Origin: Rhodoferax sp. U11-2br
GTDB taxonomy: Bacteria > Pseudomonadota > Gammaproteobacteria > Burkholderiales > Burkholderiaceae_C
Assembly: GCF_018619435.1 (NCBI RefSeq)
Contig: NZ_JAHFZF010000002.1
Location: 62,001-126,000, forward strand
Direction: 5' to 3'
Length of the DNA stretch: 64,000 bases
Below, piece after piece: positions 9,624-21,703 of the stretch (position 1 is the stretch's first letter; the number at the start of each line of letters is the position of its first letter). The notes beneath the pieces were generated by a model that ran no database searches, had not been told where the DNA came from, and worked only from the letters and a program-made list of their open reading frames with translations. A program made the position numbers and the translations under genes.

Positions 9624-9836
9624 TTATTTGATGTCCATGAAGTACTGGATCAGGTACTTCGCGGCAAACCCCACAAAACCAAAGGCCAGCCCGAGAAACA
9701 TCACAAAGGTGCCAAACTTGCCGGCCTTGGACTCCCAGGCCAGCTGGCCAATGATGAACAGCATGTAGAGGATGAAGGCACCGATGCCAAAGGTCATGCC
9801 AAAGTTGCTGATCTGTTCTTCGGTGAAGCCCCACAT
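9624..9836 (-). CDS. Small membrane protein, DUF2788-like
   Basis: A 70-residue protein with two transmembrane helices (about 13-33 and 41-62) and a short conserved N-terminus, MWGFTEEQISNFGMTF. The linker WESKAGKFGTF is typical of the DUF2788 family found in betaproteobacteria. The ATG at 9836 has GGAGA upstream. Function is unknown. Its 3' end is only 4 bp from the nnrU stop, in a convergent arrangement with no terminator visible between them. Confidence 0.75.
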   Translation of the reverse strand: MWGFTEEQISNFGMTFGIGAFILYMLFIIGQLAWESKAGKFGTFVMFLGLAFGFVGFAAKYLIQYFMDIK

Positions 9837-10020
9837 CAGCGTGTCTCCCGGTGGTCAGTGGCGATCATGTTGCCGGGTTGGCACATCACACCCGCCTGGG
9901 GCGCTGTGGTTTGGCTGGGGAAAGGGTGATGGGGCATGGTATGGGTCACTGAAGTCCGGCGCTGTCTGGCCAATGCAGCATGTTGCCATAAGCCTGCCCG
10001 CAAGCCCTTGCCCACCCAGA

Positions 10021-10068
10021 AAGACCGCGAGCGGCACGTGCTCATGACACATGCCGCTCGCGGTGGTC
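10021..10068 (-). terminator. Long hairpin downstream of the Spy-like gene
   Basis: A nearly perfect stem of about 14 bp (GACCGCGAGCGGCA against its complement at 10052-10068) lies 37 bp past the stop at 10105. On the minus strand the stem is followed by TTTCT, so a modest intrinsic terminator is likely. The rest of the 268-bp gap from 9837 to 10104 shows no gene. Confidence 0.6.
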
Positions 10069-10104
10069 TCTCAGACCGGGCTGCAAACCCGTCGGTCACC
10101 AAGC

Positions 10105-10632
10105 TCAGGGTTTGGCAGCGGGTGCCGGGCGGAAGCCCTTGCGGTCACCGTGTCCATGGCCTGGCAGGGCCACCGCGTCAAACACCTTTTGCTGCTCCGG
10201 TGTCAGCGCGGTATAAAACGCCCGGGTGGCTTCGTCGTGTTTGGTCATGGCGGCGGTCATGGCCTTCTGATGTTCCTCACGCAGGGTTTTCATCTTGTCC
10301 AGGCGCTCAGGCGTGGTCAGCTTGGCCATCTCGACCGGGTCAGGGCGTTGCAGGTTGGCAGCAGAGGCGGCGGGCTTTCTGGCATCCACAAAAGTCTTCC
10401 AGGCGCCTTCCTGGGCCGGGGTGAGTTTGAGTTGAGCCTTGAGCACGGCGTCGCGTTTTTCCATCATGGCCTGCATACGGGCCGGGTCCATCTTGCCCAT
10501 GCGGTCATGCCGCATGCCTATACCAGGACCCATGGCCGGGTCACACTGGCCACCCATCGGGCCTTGGGCGTAAACCGCACCGGTCACTGCCAGCAAACCG
10601 GCAATCAGGGAGAGTTTGAGATTCGTTTTCAT
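10105..10632 (-). CDS. Spy/CpxP-like periplasmic protein (LTXXQ family)
   Basis: A 175-residue exported protein. Starting at MKTNLKLSLIAGLL (ATG at 10632, with AAGGAAG upstream) it has a signal peptide ending at VYAQ. The mature part is Met-, Gln- and Lys-rich with two family motifs, LTPAQEGAW (about residues 69-77) and LTPEQQKVFD near the end. Family members are small helical chaperones or sensors of envelope stress and metal stress; the many Met and His residues (MRHDRMGKMDPARMQAMM; GHGHGDRKG) would suit metal contact, which is inferred only. It stands alone with its own terminator. A longer reading from 10674 lacks a ribosome site. Confidence 0.85.
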   Translation of the reverse strand: MKTNLKLSLIAGLLAVTGAVYAQGPMGGQCDPAMGPGIGMRHDRMGKMDPARMQAMMEKRDAVLKAQLKLTPAQEGAWKTFVDARKPAASAANLQRPDPVEMAKLTTPERLDKMKTLREEHQKAMTAAMTKHDEATRAFYTALTPEQQKVFDAVALPGHGHGDRKGFRPAPAAKP

Positions 10633-10821
10633 GATGACTTCCTTTGGGTTAAGCCTCTGACCTGAAAGCGGCATCGGCGTGAAAAGAAGTATCTGCGTCG
10701 CATGTAAGCCAGCGATATCACCTGCAACAAGCTATGTAAAGTTGCATGAACCTTGGGCCCCGGATTTGATGGGATGATTGCGGGTTAGCCAATTCAGTTT
10801 TCCAGAACAAAGGGATTTTCA

Positions 10822-11724
10822 GTGTTCAAAAATATCATCATGTACCGCCTTGACGCCACCTGGAGCAGCAGCGCCGAGCAGGTCGAAGCCAGCCTGCAGG
10901 CCGGGCGTTATGTCGAGTGCGGCGCCAGCCAGGAGAAGTCCATCGGCTGGATTGAGCCGCGCGGCCAGGCCAACGGCCCCTTGCTGGAAGCCGTGGCTGG
11001 CCAATGGATCGTCAAGCTGATGGTCGAGACCCGTGCCCTGCCCGCCTCGGTGATCAACCGCAAGGCGCAGGAGCGGGTGGCACAGATCGAGGCCAGTACG
11101 GGGCGTAAACCCGGCAAGAAAGAAATCCGCGACCTCAAGGACGACATCCGCCTGGAGCTGATGCCGATGGCGTTCACCAAGCAGTCCAGTGTGCTGGTCT
11201 GGATCGACCGCGACAACCACCTGCTGGTGATCGACGCTGCCAGCCAGGCCCGCGCCGACGAGGTGGTGACCCTGCTGGTGCAGGCACTGCCCGGTTTTGC
11301 GGTGACGATGATCACCACCCAGGTCTCGCCCGTGGCGGCGATGTCCGAGTGGCTGCTGAGCCTGGACGCCCCGGCAGGTTTCAGCGTCGACCGCGAATGT
11401 GAGCTCAAGGCCGCCGACGAGTCCAAAGCAGTGGTGCGTTACGCCCGCCACCGGCTCGATACCGAAGAGGTTCAACAACACATCCGCGAAGGCAAAATGC
11501 CCACGCGCCTGGCCATGACCTGGAACGAACGTGTCTCCTTCATGCTGACCGAAGGTTTGCAACTGAAGAAGATCGCGTTCCTGGACGGTGTGTTTGAGTC
11601 GAGCAGCGCCAACCACAAAAAAGACGATGACTTTGACGGCGACGTTGCCATCTCGACCGGTGAGCTGCAAAAAATGCTGCCCGATGTGCTGGAGGCACTG
11701 GGCGGCGAGATGCCGGTGGCCTGA
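10822..11724 (+). CDS. rdgC: Recombination-associated protein RdgC
   Basis: A ring-shaped DNA-binding protein that coats double-stranded DNA and limits RecA action. The 300 residues agree with the family length, beginning MFKNIIMYRLDATW and containing the conserved stretches RKAQERVAQIEASTGRKPG and KKEIRDLKDDIRLELMPMAF. The start is a GTG at 10822, with AGGGA about 10 bp upstream. It is monocistronic and is followed by the cobalamin riboswitch of the next transcription unit. Confidence 0.95.
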   Translation: MFKNIIMYRLDATWSSSAEQVEASLQAGRYVECGASQEKSIGWIEPRGQANGPLLEAVAGQWIVKLMVETRALPASVINRKAQERVAQIEASTGRKPGKKEIRDLKDDIRLELMPMAFTKQSSVLVWIDRDNHLLVIDAASQARADEVVTLLVQALPGFAVTMITTQVSPVAAMSEWLLSLDAPAGFSVDRECELKAADESKAVVRYARHRLDTEEVQQHIREGKMPTRLAMTWNERVSFMLTEGLQLKKIAFLDGVFESSSANHKKDDDFDGDVAISTGELQKMLPDVLEALGGEMPVA

Positions 11725-11826
11725 GACTTGGTGATGCCGACAGAGCGCCTGTTGGCGTTTCCAACCACTACATTTAGCGTTTCTTGATCAGTTTGGTGAC
11801 ATTTATACGCTAGACTCCACACTATT

Positions 11827-11996
11827 GAAGGTTCCCCGAGAGGGGATCAAAAGGGAATCCGGTGCCAGGTTGTTGACCTGAATGCCGGAGCTGCCCCCGC
11901 AACTGTGATCGGCGAGCGTTTCGCCACACCATGCCACTGGATGCGTCCGGGAAGGCGGGTGAAACGCGATGAACCGAGAGCCAGGAGACCTGCCTC
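11827..11996 (+). ncRNA. Cobalamin (AdoCbl) riboswitch in the nrdAB leader
   Basis: The region holds the ordered conserved blocks of the class: GGTTCCCC..GGGGATCAAAAGGGAA near the 5' end, GCCGGAGCTGCCCCCGCAAC (11884-11903), the B12-box core GCCACTGG (11933-11940), GGGAAGG, and the 3' block GAGCCAGGAGACCTGCC (11978-11994). About 176 nt of leader separates its end from the nrdA start. The family normally shuts off expression when adenosylcobalamin is abundant. The expression platform is not obvious by eye; no clear terminator with a U-run was seen, so control of the nrdA ribosome site is the likelier mode. Confidence 0.93.
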
Positions 11997-12172
11997 AATA
12001 TGTCCTTTTTGATGTTTCTGGGGCGGGGTGTCCCTGACGAGAGGTTGTTGCGTGTTTGTTCCCCGTTGCGGCATGTTGTCCAGCTGTTGCTGGCTGGCTT
12101 TCCGGCGCGGCGGATGCGGTCCGTTCAAACGCCACCTTCGTGACTCTTCGCCCCCCCATGTGGAGAGTTACC

Positions 12173-14952
<2,780 letters not shown>

Positions 14953-14956
<4 letters not shown>

Positions 14957-16074
14957 GCACCCAACATTTCAACGACTGGGATCAGCCCGCCCCAACCGCG
15001 TCGTCAACTGTGATGGCCGACTCCGGCCAACCAGCACCGAGTCGTGGCACGCACCCCCTGTCTGCCACCCTGGCCCCGATCAACGCCGCCGACAAACGCA
15101 TCGTCAACGGCAAGGCCGACATCAACCAGCTGGCGCCCTTCAAATACAACTGGGCTTGGGAGTATTTCCTCAAGGCCAACCGCAACCACTGGACCCCGCT
15201 GGAAATCAGCATGTCGCAGGACGTGCACGACTACCACCACAAACTCAGCCAGCCTGAGCGCCATGTGTTCGAGAACGTGTTGGCTTATCTGACCACCTCG
15301 GACATCCTGGCCATGCGCAACATCGGCCTGGCCGTGATGGAGAAGATGAGCGCACCCGAATTACAGATCTACCAGGCGCGCCAGGTTTACGAGGAAGCCC
15401 TGCACACCTGGACCTACCAGCATTGCATCGAAAGCATCGGCCTGGACCAGCAGGAGATCTACAACCGCTACCGCGTGGTGCCCGAGATCCACGGCAAGAT
15501 CGCGCTGGCCAACCGGCGGCTCGAGCGCGTGATGCGTTCGGACTTTGACCTCAGCGACCGCGCCAACCTGCACGAGTTTGCGCTGTCCTACTTCTTCTTT
15601 GCGGTGATTTTTGAGGGCTGCTGGTTCTACAACGGCTTCAGCCCGATCTTTGCTCTGCAGCGGCGTGGCCTGATGAAGGGCACAGCCGAGCAGCTGCAGT
15701 ACATCATGCGTGACGAGGTGATGCACTGCGCCTTTGGCATCCGCGTGATCCGTGAGCTGCTCAAGGAGGAAGAGCTCACGCTCGACCCGGCGGCGCTGCG
15801 TGAGCTGTGGGACGAGGCTGAGGCCACAGAGCAGGCCTACGCCAGCTACATCCTGCGTGACCCAATCCTGGGCTACAACGCCGAGCTGCATGTGCAGCAG
15901 TTCCGCTTCATCGCCAACAGACGCGCACGTCAACTCGGTGTGACCGAACCGTTCCCCGGTGCCGCGAACGTGTTGCCCTGGCTCGACGAGCAGGCCAATC
16001 TGCGCAAGGAGAAAAACTTCTTCGAGACCCGGGTCACCGAGTACCAGACCGGAGGGGCGCTGGCCTGGGAATGA
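14953..16074 (+). CDS. nrdB: Class Ia ribonucleotide reductase, beta subunit
   Basis: The ferritin-like radical-generating subunit, 373 residues. All metal ligands and the radical tyrosine can be assigned: Asp in TTSDILAMRN, Glu and His in EEALHTWTYQH, with Tyr four residues after His as in E. coli Tyr122, Glu in FAVIFEGCWFYNGF, and Glu/His in RDEVMHCAFG. The ATG overlaps the nrdA stop (ATGA), indicating translational coupling. The N-terminal 40 residues are low-complexity and variable. A class Ia di-iron tyrosyl-radical enzyme is the best reading; a NrdE/F type is less likely because the C-terminal pattern of the partner is NrdA-like. Confidence 0.95.
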
Positions 16075-16121
16075 GCCTTGTGCTGACCCGGTCAGGGCAG
16101 GTTGGGGTTGGATGCTGCTAC

Positions 16122-16146
16122 ATTAACGCAACTTAATTGCGTTAAT
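16122..16146. promoter_or_regulatory. 25-bp perfect palindrome upstream of the ABC transporter
   Basis: ATTAACGCAA (16122-16131) and its exact complement TTGCGTTAAT (16137-16146) flank CTTAA. It lies 48 bp after nrdB and about 106 bp before the ATPase gene. It is AT-rich with no U-run, so an operator is likelier than a terminator. The cognate regulator was not identified. Confidence 0.5.
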
Positions 16147-16252
16147 TGGGGGTCTGGACCTACCCTGCACCCCTGTCAACGCGGTTTTCCCTTTTTCAGG
16201 TGTGCGTCACGACTTGTGTCCTGGCGCCACTTTCTTGTTGTGACACAAACAC

Positions 16253-17119
16253 ATGGATAGGCAGCAGACGATGGCCGAGCGGGCAAACAGCCCCCCCGTG
16301 CCCGGCGTGTCGGTGGTACTTCAGTCCCTGGGCTACCACACCGGTTCAGGCAAGTGGCTGGTCAAACCCCTGTCACTGCAGCTGGCAGCGGGGGAGCATG
16401 TGGCCATTGTGGGGCCCAACGGTGCGGGCAAATCCACCTTGCTCAAACTGCTGGCTGGCACCTTGACCGCCAGCAGCGGCAGCGTCTGGCTCGACGGTCA
16501 GAACCTCGCGCAGCTCAGCCTGCCGCAGCGGGCGCGCCAGATTGCCATGCTTGGCCAGAGCGACCAGACCGATGGCCGATTGCGGGTGCAAGACTATGTG
16601 ACGCTGGGCTGTCTGCCACACCGCACCCATTGGACGCAGGCACAAGTTCAGCAAACGGTCGAAACCGTGCTCAGCCGCTGCCGTCTGCAAACATTGCGCC
16701 AACGGCCTCTGTCACAGCTCTCCGGCGGCGAGCGCCAGCGGGCCCACCTGGCACGCGCCCTGGCGCAAGCGCCACGGCTGCTGCTGCTTGACGAACCCAC
16801 CAACCACCTCGACCCGCGCGCCACCTTGGACCTGTTGCAGGGTGTGGCCTCACTGGGCATCAGCGTGGTGGCGGTGTTGCACGACCTGGCCCTGGTGCCC
16901 CAGTGGGCGCATCGGGTGATCGTGTTGCAGCAGGCTGAGCTGGTGGTCTGTGACGTGCCCAGCCAGGCCCTGAGCCCACAGCGCCTGCAACAGGTGTTTG
17001 GTGTGAACGCGTTTTACCTGCCGCACCCGGTCACCCGCGAGCCGATCCTGGTGATGGACAGCCAGGCGCCCGTTGGTGGCTCGTCTGACACCTCAGCCCA
17101 ACCTTTTTTTAACCACTAG
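16253..17119 (+). CDS. ABC transporter ATP-binding protein (BtuD/FecE type)
   Basis: The energising subunit of a type II importer, 288 residues. Motifs in order are Walker A GPNGAGKST (about 57-65), Q-loop MLGQSDQT, signature LSGGERQR, Walker B LLLLDEPTNHLDP, and the H-loop histidine in VAVLHD. A second possible start lies at 16271 (MAERANSP). It begins a three-gene set with the binding protein (12 bp downstream) and the permease. Substrates of this subfamily are cobalamin, ferric siderophores or haem; the cobalamin riboswitch at 11827, upstream of nrdAB, makes B12 plausible but does not prove it. Confidence 0.9.
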   Translation: MDRQQTMAERANSPPVPGVSVVLQSLGYHTGSGKWLVKPLSLQLAAGEHVAIVGPNGAGKSTLLKLLAGTLTASSGSVWLDGQNLAQLSLPQRARQIAMLGQSDQTDGRLRVQDYVTLGCLPHRTHWTQAQVQQTVETVLSRCRLQTLRQRPLSQLSGGERQRAHLARALAQAPRLLLLDEPTNHLDPRATLDLLQGVASLGISVVAVLHDLALVPQWAHRVIVLQQAELVVCDVPSQALSPQRLQQVFGVNAFYLPHPVTREPILVMDSQAPVGGSSDTSAQPFFNH

Positions 17120-17131
17120 AAAGACGTTCCG

Positions 17132-18082
17132 ATGAAACACCTTCTTTGCACCTTGGCCTTGGCGCTCAGCAGCACGCTGTGTGCGGCCCAGACCTTTCCT
17201 GTCACGGTGGACAGCTGCGGCGAGCCGCTGACCTTTGCCGCACCGCCCAAACGGGCGCTGATCCATGACCTGAACATGACCGAGATGGCGCTGGCCCTGC
17301 ACCTGAACCCGCAGATGGTCGGTGTCAGCGGCATCACCGGCTGGTACAAAACCGGCCCGGAGTTCAAGGCTGCGCTGGGCAACATCCCCGAAATCGCGCC
17401 CAAGTACCCCACGCTGGAGAACGTGCTGTCGGTCAACCCCGACTTCTTTTTTGCCGGCTGGAACTACGGCATGAAAGTCGGTGGTGAGGTCACCCCTACC
17501 ACCCTGGCCAAATACAACATCAAAACCCTGGTGCTCAGCGAGAGTTGTATCCATGTCAACAAACAACGCCCGGCCGCCAGCATGGATCTGCTCTACACCG
17601 ACTTCATCAAACTTGGCACCATTTTCGGCAAAGAGGCCCAGGCCAAAACCACCGTGGCCCAGTGGAAAACCCGCCTGGCCAAGCTGACCCCGGCCAGCGC
17701 CAGCAAGAACACCCGCGTTTTCCTCTATGACTCGGGGGAGGACAAACCTTTCACCGCGGGCAAATACGCCATCCCCACCGCAATGATTGATGCCGCAGGC
17801 GGGCGCAACATCATGGCCGACCTGGACACCAGCTGGGGCACCACCTCGTGGGAAACCGTGGCGGCGCGCAACCCGCAGTTTCTGGTGCTGCTGGACTACC
17901 AGGACGGCAACGGCGTGACCAAACTGCTGCAGTTCCTGCAGTCACACCCGGCCATGAAAGAGACCGACGCGGTCAAGAACAAACGCTATGTGGCGCTGCG
18001 TTATGCCGAGCTGACCCCTGGCCCGGCCAATATTGAGGCGATCGAGAAAATCGCCAAAGCCATGGCGGCCCCAGGCCAGTGA
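17132..18082 (+). CDS. Periplasmic substrate-binding protein (BtuF/FepB type)
   Basis: The 316-residue solute-binding protein of the transporter. A signal peptide (about 1-19, ending STLCAAQ) precedes two lobes of the Peri_BP_2 fold, with typical segments in the N-lobe (PKRALIHDLNMTEMALAL; NPDFFFAGWNYGM) and C-lobe (AAGGRNIMADLD). The cysteine just before the cleavage site could make it a lipoprotein, but LCAAQ is not a strong lipobox. The ligand cannot be decided by eye: cobalamin, corrinoid, ferric chelate and other tetrapyrrole or deazaflavin ligands occur among relatives. Its stop overlaps the permease start. Confidence 0.85.
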   Translation: MKHLLCTLALALSSTLCAAQTFPVTVDSCGEPLTFAAPPKRALIHDLNMTEMALALHLNPQMVGVSGITGWYKTGPEFKAALGNIPEIAPKYPTLENVLSVNPDFFFAGWNYGMKVGGEVTPTTLAKYNIKTLVLSESCIHVNKQRPAASMDLLYTDFIKLGTIFGKEAQAKTTVAQWKTRLAKLTPASASKNTRVFLYDSGEDKPFTAGKYAIPTAMIDAAGGRNIMADLDTSWGTTSWETVAARNPQFLVLLDYQDGNGVTKLLQFLQSHPAMKETDAVKNKRYVALRYAELTPGPANIEAIEKIAKAMAAPGQ

Positions 18083-19104
18083 TGTCACAGCGCGCCTTTC
18101 TGGGCCTACTCGCCGCCGGTCTGGCCCTGCTGTTGGTGCTGGCCCTGACCAGCGTGGCCAAAGGCAGCACCCCGTTGCCCCTGCCACAGATCCTGAGCGC
18201 CTTGGCCGGACGCTGGGCGCCCGACCTGCAGCTGCCTGAGGTTGGGCTCACGCTGCAGCGCATTGTGTGGGACCTGCGTGTGCCCCGGGTGCTGCTGGCC
18301 ATGCTGGTCGGTGCCGGGCTGGCGGTGGTAGGTGTGCTGCTGCAAACCGTGAGCCGCAACGACCTGGCCGACCCGTTTTTATTTGGCCTGTCCTCCGGCG
18401 CCAGCGCCGGTGCGGTGGCGGTCATCACCACCACGGGTGAGCTGCTGGGCATCTGGACCCTGCCGCTGGCCGCGCTGGCGGGTGGCCTGGTGTCGGCTGT
18501 GACAGTGCTGGCCATGGTCAACCGAAGTGTCGCCAGTGGCCCGGAAAAGCTGATCCTGGGCGGGCTGGCCACGTCTTTTGTGTTTGGCGCCATCACCCAC
18601 TACCTGGTGTTTGCCGGTGACCAGCGCGCCGCCCACTCGGTCCTGTTCTGGACACTGGGCGGCCTGGGCCTGGCACGCTGGGACAACCTGGCGCTGGCCG
18701 TGTTGGGCCTGGTACTGCTGCTGGTGTTTGCCACCACACAACGCCATGCCCTGGACGCCCTGCTGGCCGGGGACGACACCGCCCACAGCCTGGGCCTGGC
18801 ACCCAGGCGGCTGCGCATGCAGGTGTTTGCGGTGGCCGCCGTCGCCACCGCCTGTTTTGTGGCGCTGAGCGGGGTGATTGGTTTTGTCGGGCTGATGGTG
18901 CCGCATCTGGCGCGCGCCCTGTGTGGAGCGCTGCACGGGCGCCTGCTGGCCGTCTCGGCACTGGGTGGGGCGGTGTTGCTGCTGGCCAGCGATTTGCTCT
19001 GCCGCACCCTGCTGGCACCCCAGGAGCTGCCCATCGGGATAGTGACGGCGGCCTTGGGTGGGGCGTTTGTGGTGGTGTGGGTGATGCGACCCGCCCCGCA
19101 ATAA
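18082..19104 (+). CDS. ABC transporter permease (BtuC/FecCD type)
   Basis: Inner-membrane channel subunit of 340 residues with about nine or ten transmembrane helices. Family segments include PRVLLAMLVGAGLAVVGVLL, NDLADPFLFGLSSGASAGA and, near the C-terminus, GFVGLMVPHLARAL, the coupling helix that contacts the ATPase. The ATG at 18082 shares its A with the preceding TGA; a GTG three bases earlier is possible. Together with the two genes upstream this is a complete D-F-C importer. A repeat element follows the gene. Confidence 0.9.
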   Translation: MSQRAFLGLLAAGLALLLVLALTSVAKGSTPLPLPQILSALAGRWAPDLQLPEVGLTLQRIVWDLRVPRVLLAMLVGAGLAVVGVLLQTVSRNDLADPFLFGLSSGASAGAVAVITTTGELLGIWTLPLAALAGGLVSAVTVLAMVNRSVASGPEKLILGGLATSFVFGAITHYLVFAGDQRAAHSVLFWTLGGLGLARWDNLALAVLGLVLLLVFATTQRHALDALLAGDDTAHSLGLAPRRLRMQVFAVAAVATACFVALSGVIGFVGLMVPHLARALCGALHGRLLAVSALGGAVLLLASDLLCRTLLAPQELPIGIVTAALGGAFVVVWVMRPAPQ

Positions 19105-19180
19105 AGAGGCTTAGCCCGTGCTTTGAGGGGGTCAGTGCCCCCAGTCCGAAGCGCTGGTCCGTTCACGCCATATATGGAAA

Positions 19181-19225
19181 ATTGACCTCTAGCCCTTATC
19201 CAAAAAGGGCATACAGCTATCAAAA
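19181..19225 (+). repeat. Intergenic palindrome, copy 2
   Basis: Contains AGCCCTTATC, AAAAAGGGC and a tail ACAGCTATCAAAAT. It lies between the convergent ends of the permease and the CDF gene, where it could serve as a bidirectional 3' structure. Confidence 0.8.
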
Positions 19226-19271
19226 TCGTAATTTCTGACTGCGCATCGACCATTCAATGTTGGCGAATGTG

Positions 19272-20216
19272 TCATGTGGGTTCCCCGAGCAAACGGGCAG
19301 CGGGCAGCTCTTTGACGTCATCAACATGCGCCTCCACATCGGTGGGCAACAGTTGGATGGTGGCGCGTAAGCCGGGCACGGCGCACATCAGCGCCTGCTC
19401 CAGCTCGTTCCTGACAGCAGCGGCACGCCCCAGTGTCCAGTGCGATGGCATGTGCATGTGCAAATCCACAAAACGACGTTGACCCGAGCGGCGCGTGATG
19501 ACATGGTCAAAACGGATGGTTTGCTGGTCAAACGACGTCATCGTGGCCTGAATGTTCTGCAACACCTCGGACTCAACCGCCTCATCCATCAAACCTTGGG
19601 CTGAACGCCACACCAGGTGGCCACCTTCCCACAGAATGTTCAACGCCACCCCGATGGCCGCCAACGCGTCCAGCCAGAGCCAGCCGGTCAGGGCCACACC
19701 CGCCAGGCCCAGCACCACACCTGCCGAAGTCCAGACATCGGTAACCAGGTGTCTGGCATCGGCCTCCAGTGCAATCGATCGGTGTGCTTTGGCGGCGCTG
19801 AACATCACCCAGGCCAGCAAACCGTTCAGCGCCGAGCTGAGCACCGACAAAGCCAGACCCCAACCCAAATCTTGCAGTGGTTGTGGTGTGAACAGCCTGG
19901 ACGCTGCCGCCGAGATGATGCCAAAGGCCACTCCCACAATCAAAACACCCTCGAAGCCGGACGAAAAGTACTCTGCCTTGTGGTGGCCATAGGGGTGTTC
20001 CTCGTCAGCCGGGCGCTGCGCAATGGTGACCATCATCAGCGCAAAAATGGCACTGGCCAGATTGACAAACGACTCCATCGCGTCGGACAGCAAGCCCACG
20101 GAGTCTGTGACATACCAAGCCCCGGTTTTCAAGAGGATGGTGGTCACAGCCACGGTGATGGATGCCCACAACAGGCGTGTCGGGGTCAATAAACGGGTGG
20201 GTAGGTAAGACATCAT
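19272..20216 (-). CDS. Cation diffusion facilitator (CDF) metal exporter
   Basis: A proton-coupled divalent metal exporter, 314 residues with six transmembrane helices and a C-terminal cytoplasmic domain (about 215-300). The helix 2 signature is LLSDAMESFVNL and helix 5 carries HLVTD, giving the transport-site residues Asp, His and Asp. The second Asp of the DxxxD found in YiiP is replaced by Ser (DAMES), which is common in one CDF branch and leaves the metal choice open between Zn, Fe, Co and Mn. HPYGHHKAEY between helices 2 and 3 is typical. Single gene, with no metalloregulator next to it. Confidence 0.88.
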   Translation of the reverse strand: MMSYLPTRLLTPTRLLWASITVAVTTILLKTGAWYVTDSVGLLSDAMESFVNLASAIFALMMVTIAQRPADEEHPYGHHKAEYFSSGFEGVLIVGVAFGIISAAASRLFTPQPLQDLGWGLALSVLSSALNGLLAWVMFSAAKAHRSIALEADARHLVTDVWTSAGVVLGLAGVALTGWLWLDALAAIGVALNILWEGGHLVWRSAQGLMDEAVESEVLQNIQATMTSFDQQTIRFDHVITRRSGQRRFVDLHMHMPSHWTLGRAAAVRNELEQALMCAVPGLRATIQLLPTDVEAHVDDVKELPAARLLGEPT

Positions 20217-20425
20217 GGTGTGATTTTTCTTGGGTCGGCCTGATGGTCGCAGGCACAGCTTAAGGTCCTCTTAACGTCGCACCTGGTGGTGATCCCCGGT
20301 ATGTGGACACGTTAAGAGTTATTTAAGGTGGTGAACCTACGCTGTGGTCACTTCGACAAGAAGAAGGTGACCCAAGTGATTCTGAAATCTGAGCTAAGCG
20401 CCCGCTGGGCCCGAGGTGCCATCAC

Positions 20426-21703
20426 ATGACCTCGCTCTATTTGCTGTTGTGGATCGTCGGCGCCATCCTGTTGCAACTCTCCATCTACCTGTCCATCGGC
20501 TTCTGGCGCCATTGGCAGACCTATGACGCGCTGCGCATCTCGGTGGCCCAAGGCGGGCTACCTGCCGAGCCCAGCCCTGCGTTGGCGCCGGTCAACACGC
20601 CTGCGCCTGCCTGGTCTGGCTGGCGCGCTTTCAAGGTCACCCACAAAGTCATTGAAAACGCCGTGGGCGACATCTGCTCGTTTCATCTGGAACCCCAAGA
20701 CGGGCAGGCTGTACCACCGTTTTTGCCAGGCCAATACCTGACCTTCCGACTCGAGATGGACTCACCAGCGGGCGGCACCGAATCCATCACGCGCTGTTAT
20801 TCACTGTCGGACGGGCCCCGGGCCAACGGCTACCGCGTGTCGATCAAACGCGCACCGGCGTCCTTGAACAGCACCCATCCACCCGGGCGTTCATCGAACT
20901 ACTTCCATGACCAGGTGCAGCTGGGCAGTGTGCTGCAGGTACGCGCACCTGCCGGTCACTTTTATATGGACCGCAGCGATGCGCCGGTGGTGCTGCTCGC
21001 AGGCGGCATTGGCATCACGCCGATGCTGAGCATGGTGAACTGGTGTTTCTCTGAACAACCGGGGCGCGAAGTCTGGCTGTTTTACGGCGCACGGCACGCC
21101 CAGGAGCTGATGGCACAGGCGCACTTGGAAGCGCTGGCAGACATGCACCCCAACTTTCACCTGTTTATCTGCTTCAGTGACACCGACAAAAAGACGGACT
21201 TGGGCAGCCCCTACCAGCGCCATGGCCGCATCACCATTGACCTGCTGCGCCAGTTGTTGCCACTCAAGCCCTACCACTACTACCTGTGTGGCCCGACACC
21301 GATGCTGGAGAGCATGGTGCCAGCGTTGGAGGACTGGGGCGTGCCCGATTCGCGCATCCACTTCGAGGCCTTTGGCCCGGCCTCTGTCAAACGCAAAAGT
21401 GCGGCGCAACAAGCCAGCTTAGCCACGCCCGCACAAAGCGCTGAAACGGCGGTGACAGTCAACTTTGCCAAGTCAAGCCAACAACTGACCTGGCCTGCGG
21501 GTGGCACCAGCTTGCTGGACCTGGCCGAAAGCCAGGGCATTGCGGTGAACTCTGGCTGCCGCGCTGGCAGCTGTGGCAGCTGCCAGACCACCATCCGCTC
21601 GGGTGAGGTGGGTTACCAACAGGCCCCCGACTATGACCCTGAGCCGGGTACCTGCCTGCTGTGTGTCTGCACCCCCAAAACCGACGTTGTGCTGGAGCTG
21701 TAA
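20426..21703 (+). CDS. Membrane-anchored NAD(P)H oxidoreductase with C-terminal 2Fe-2S ferredoxin domain
   Basis: A 425-residue electron carrier. Residues 5-27 form an N-terminal transmembrane anchor; about 65-175 is an FAD-binding barrel (RCYSLSDGP binds flavin), about 180-310 an NAD(P)H-binding domain (LLAGGIGITPMLSM; YYLCGPTPML), and 340-425 a plant-type ferredoxin with CRAGSCGSC and a final C in LLCVC. The order matches the phenol hydroxylase/HMP reductase superfamily. It is the first gene of a three-gene operon: the next start lies at the base after its stop. The set implies electron flow from NAD(P)H through flavin and iron-sulfur to haem. The physiological acceptor is unknown. Confidence 0.88.
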   Translation: MTSLYLLLWIVGAILLQLSIYLSIGFWRHWQTYDALRISVAQGGLPAEPSPALAPVNTPAPAWSGWRAFKVTHKVIENAVGDICSFHLEPQDGQAVPPFLPGQYLTFRLEMDSPAGGTESITRCYSLSDGPRANGYRVSIKRAPASLNSTHPPGRSSNYFHDQVQLGSVLQVRAPAGHFYMDRSDAPVVLLAGGIGITPMLSMVNWCFSEQPGREVWLFYGARHAQELMAQAHLEALADMHPNFHLFICFSDTDKKTDLGSPYQRHGRITIDLLRQLLPLKPYHYYLCGPTPMLESMVPALEDWGVPDSRIHFEAFGPASVKRKSAAQQASLATPAQSAETAVTVNFAKSSQQLTWPAGGTSLLDLAESQGIAVNSGCRAGSCGSCQTTIRSGEVGYQQAPDYDPEPGTCLLCVCTPKTDVVLEL

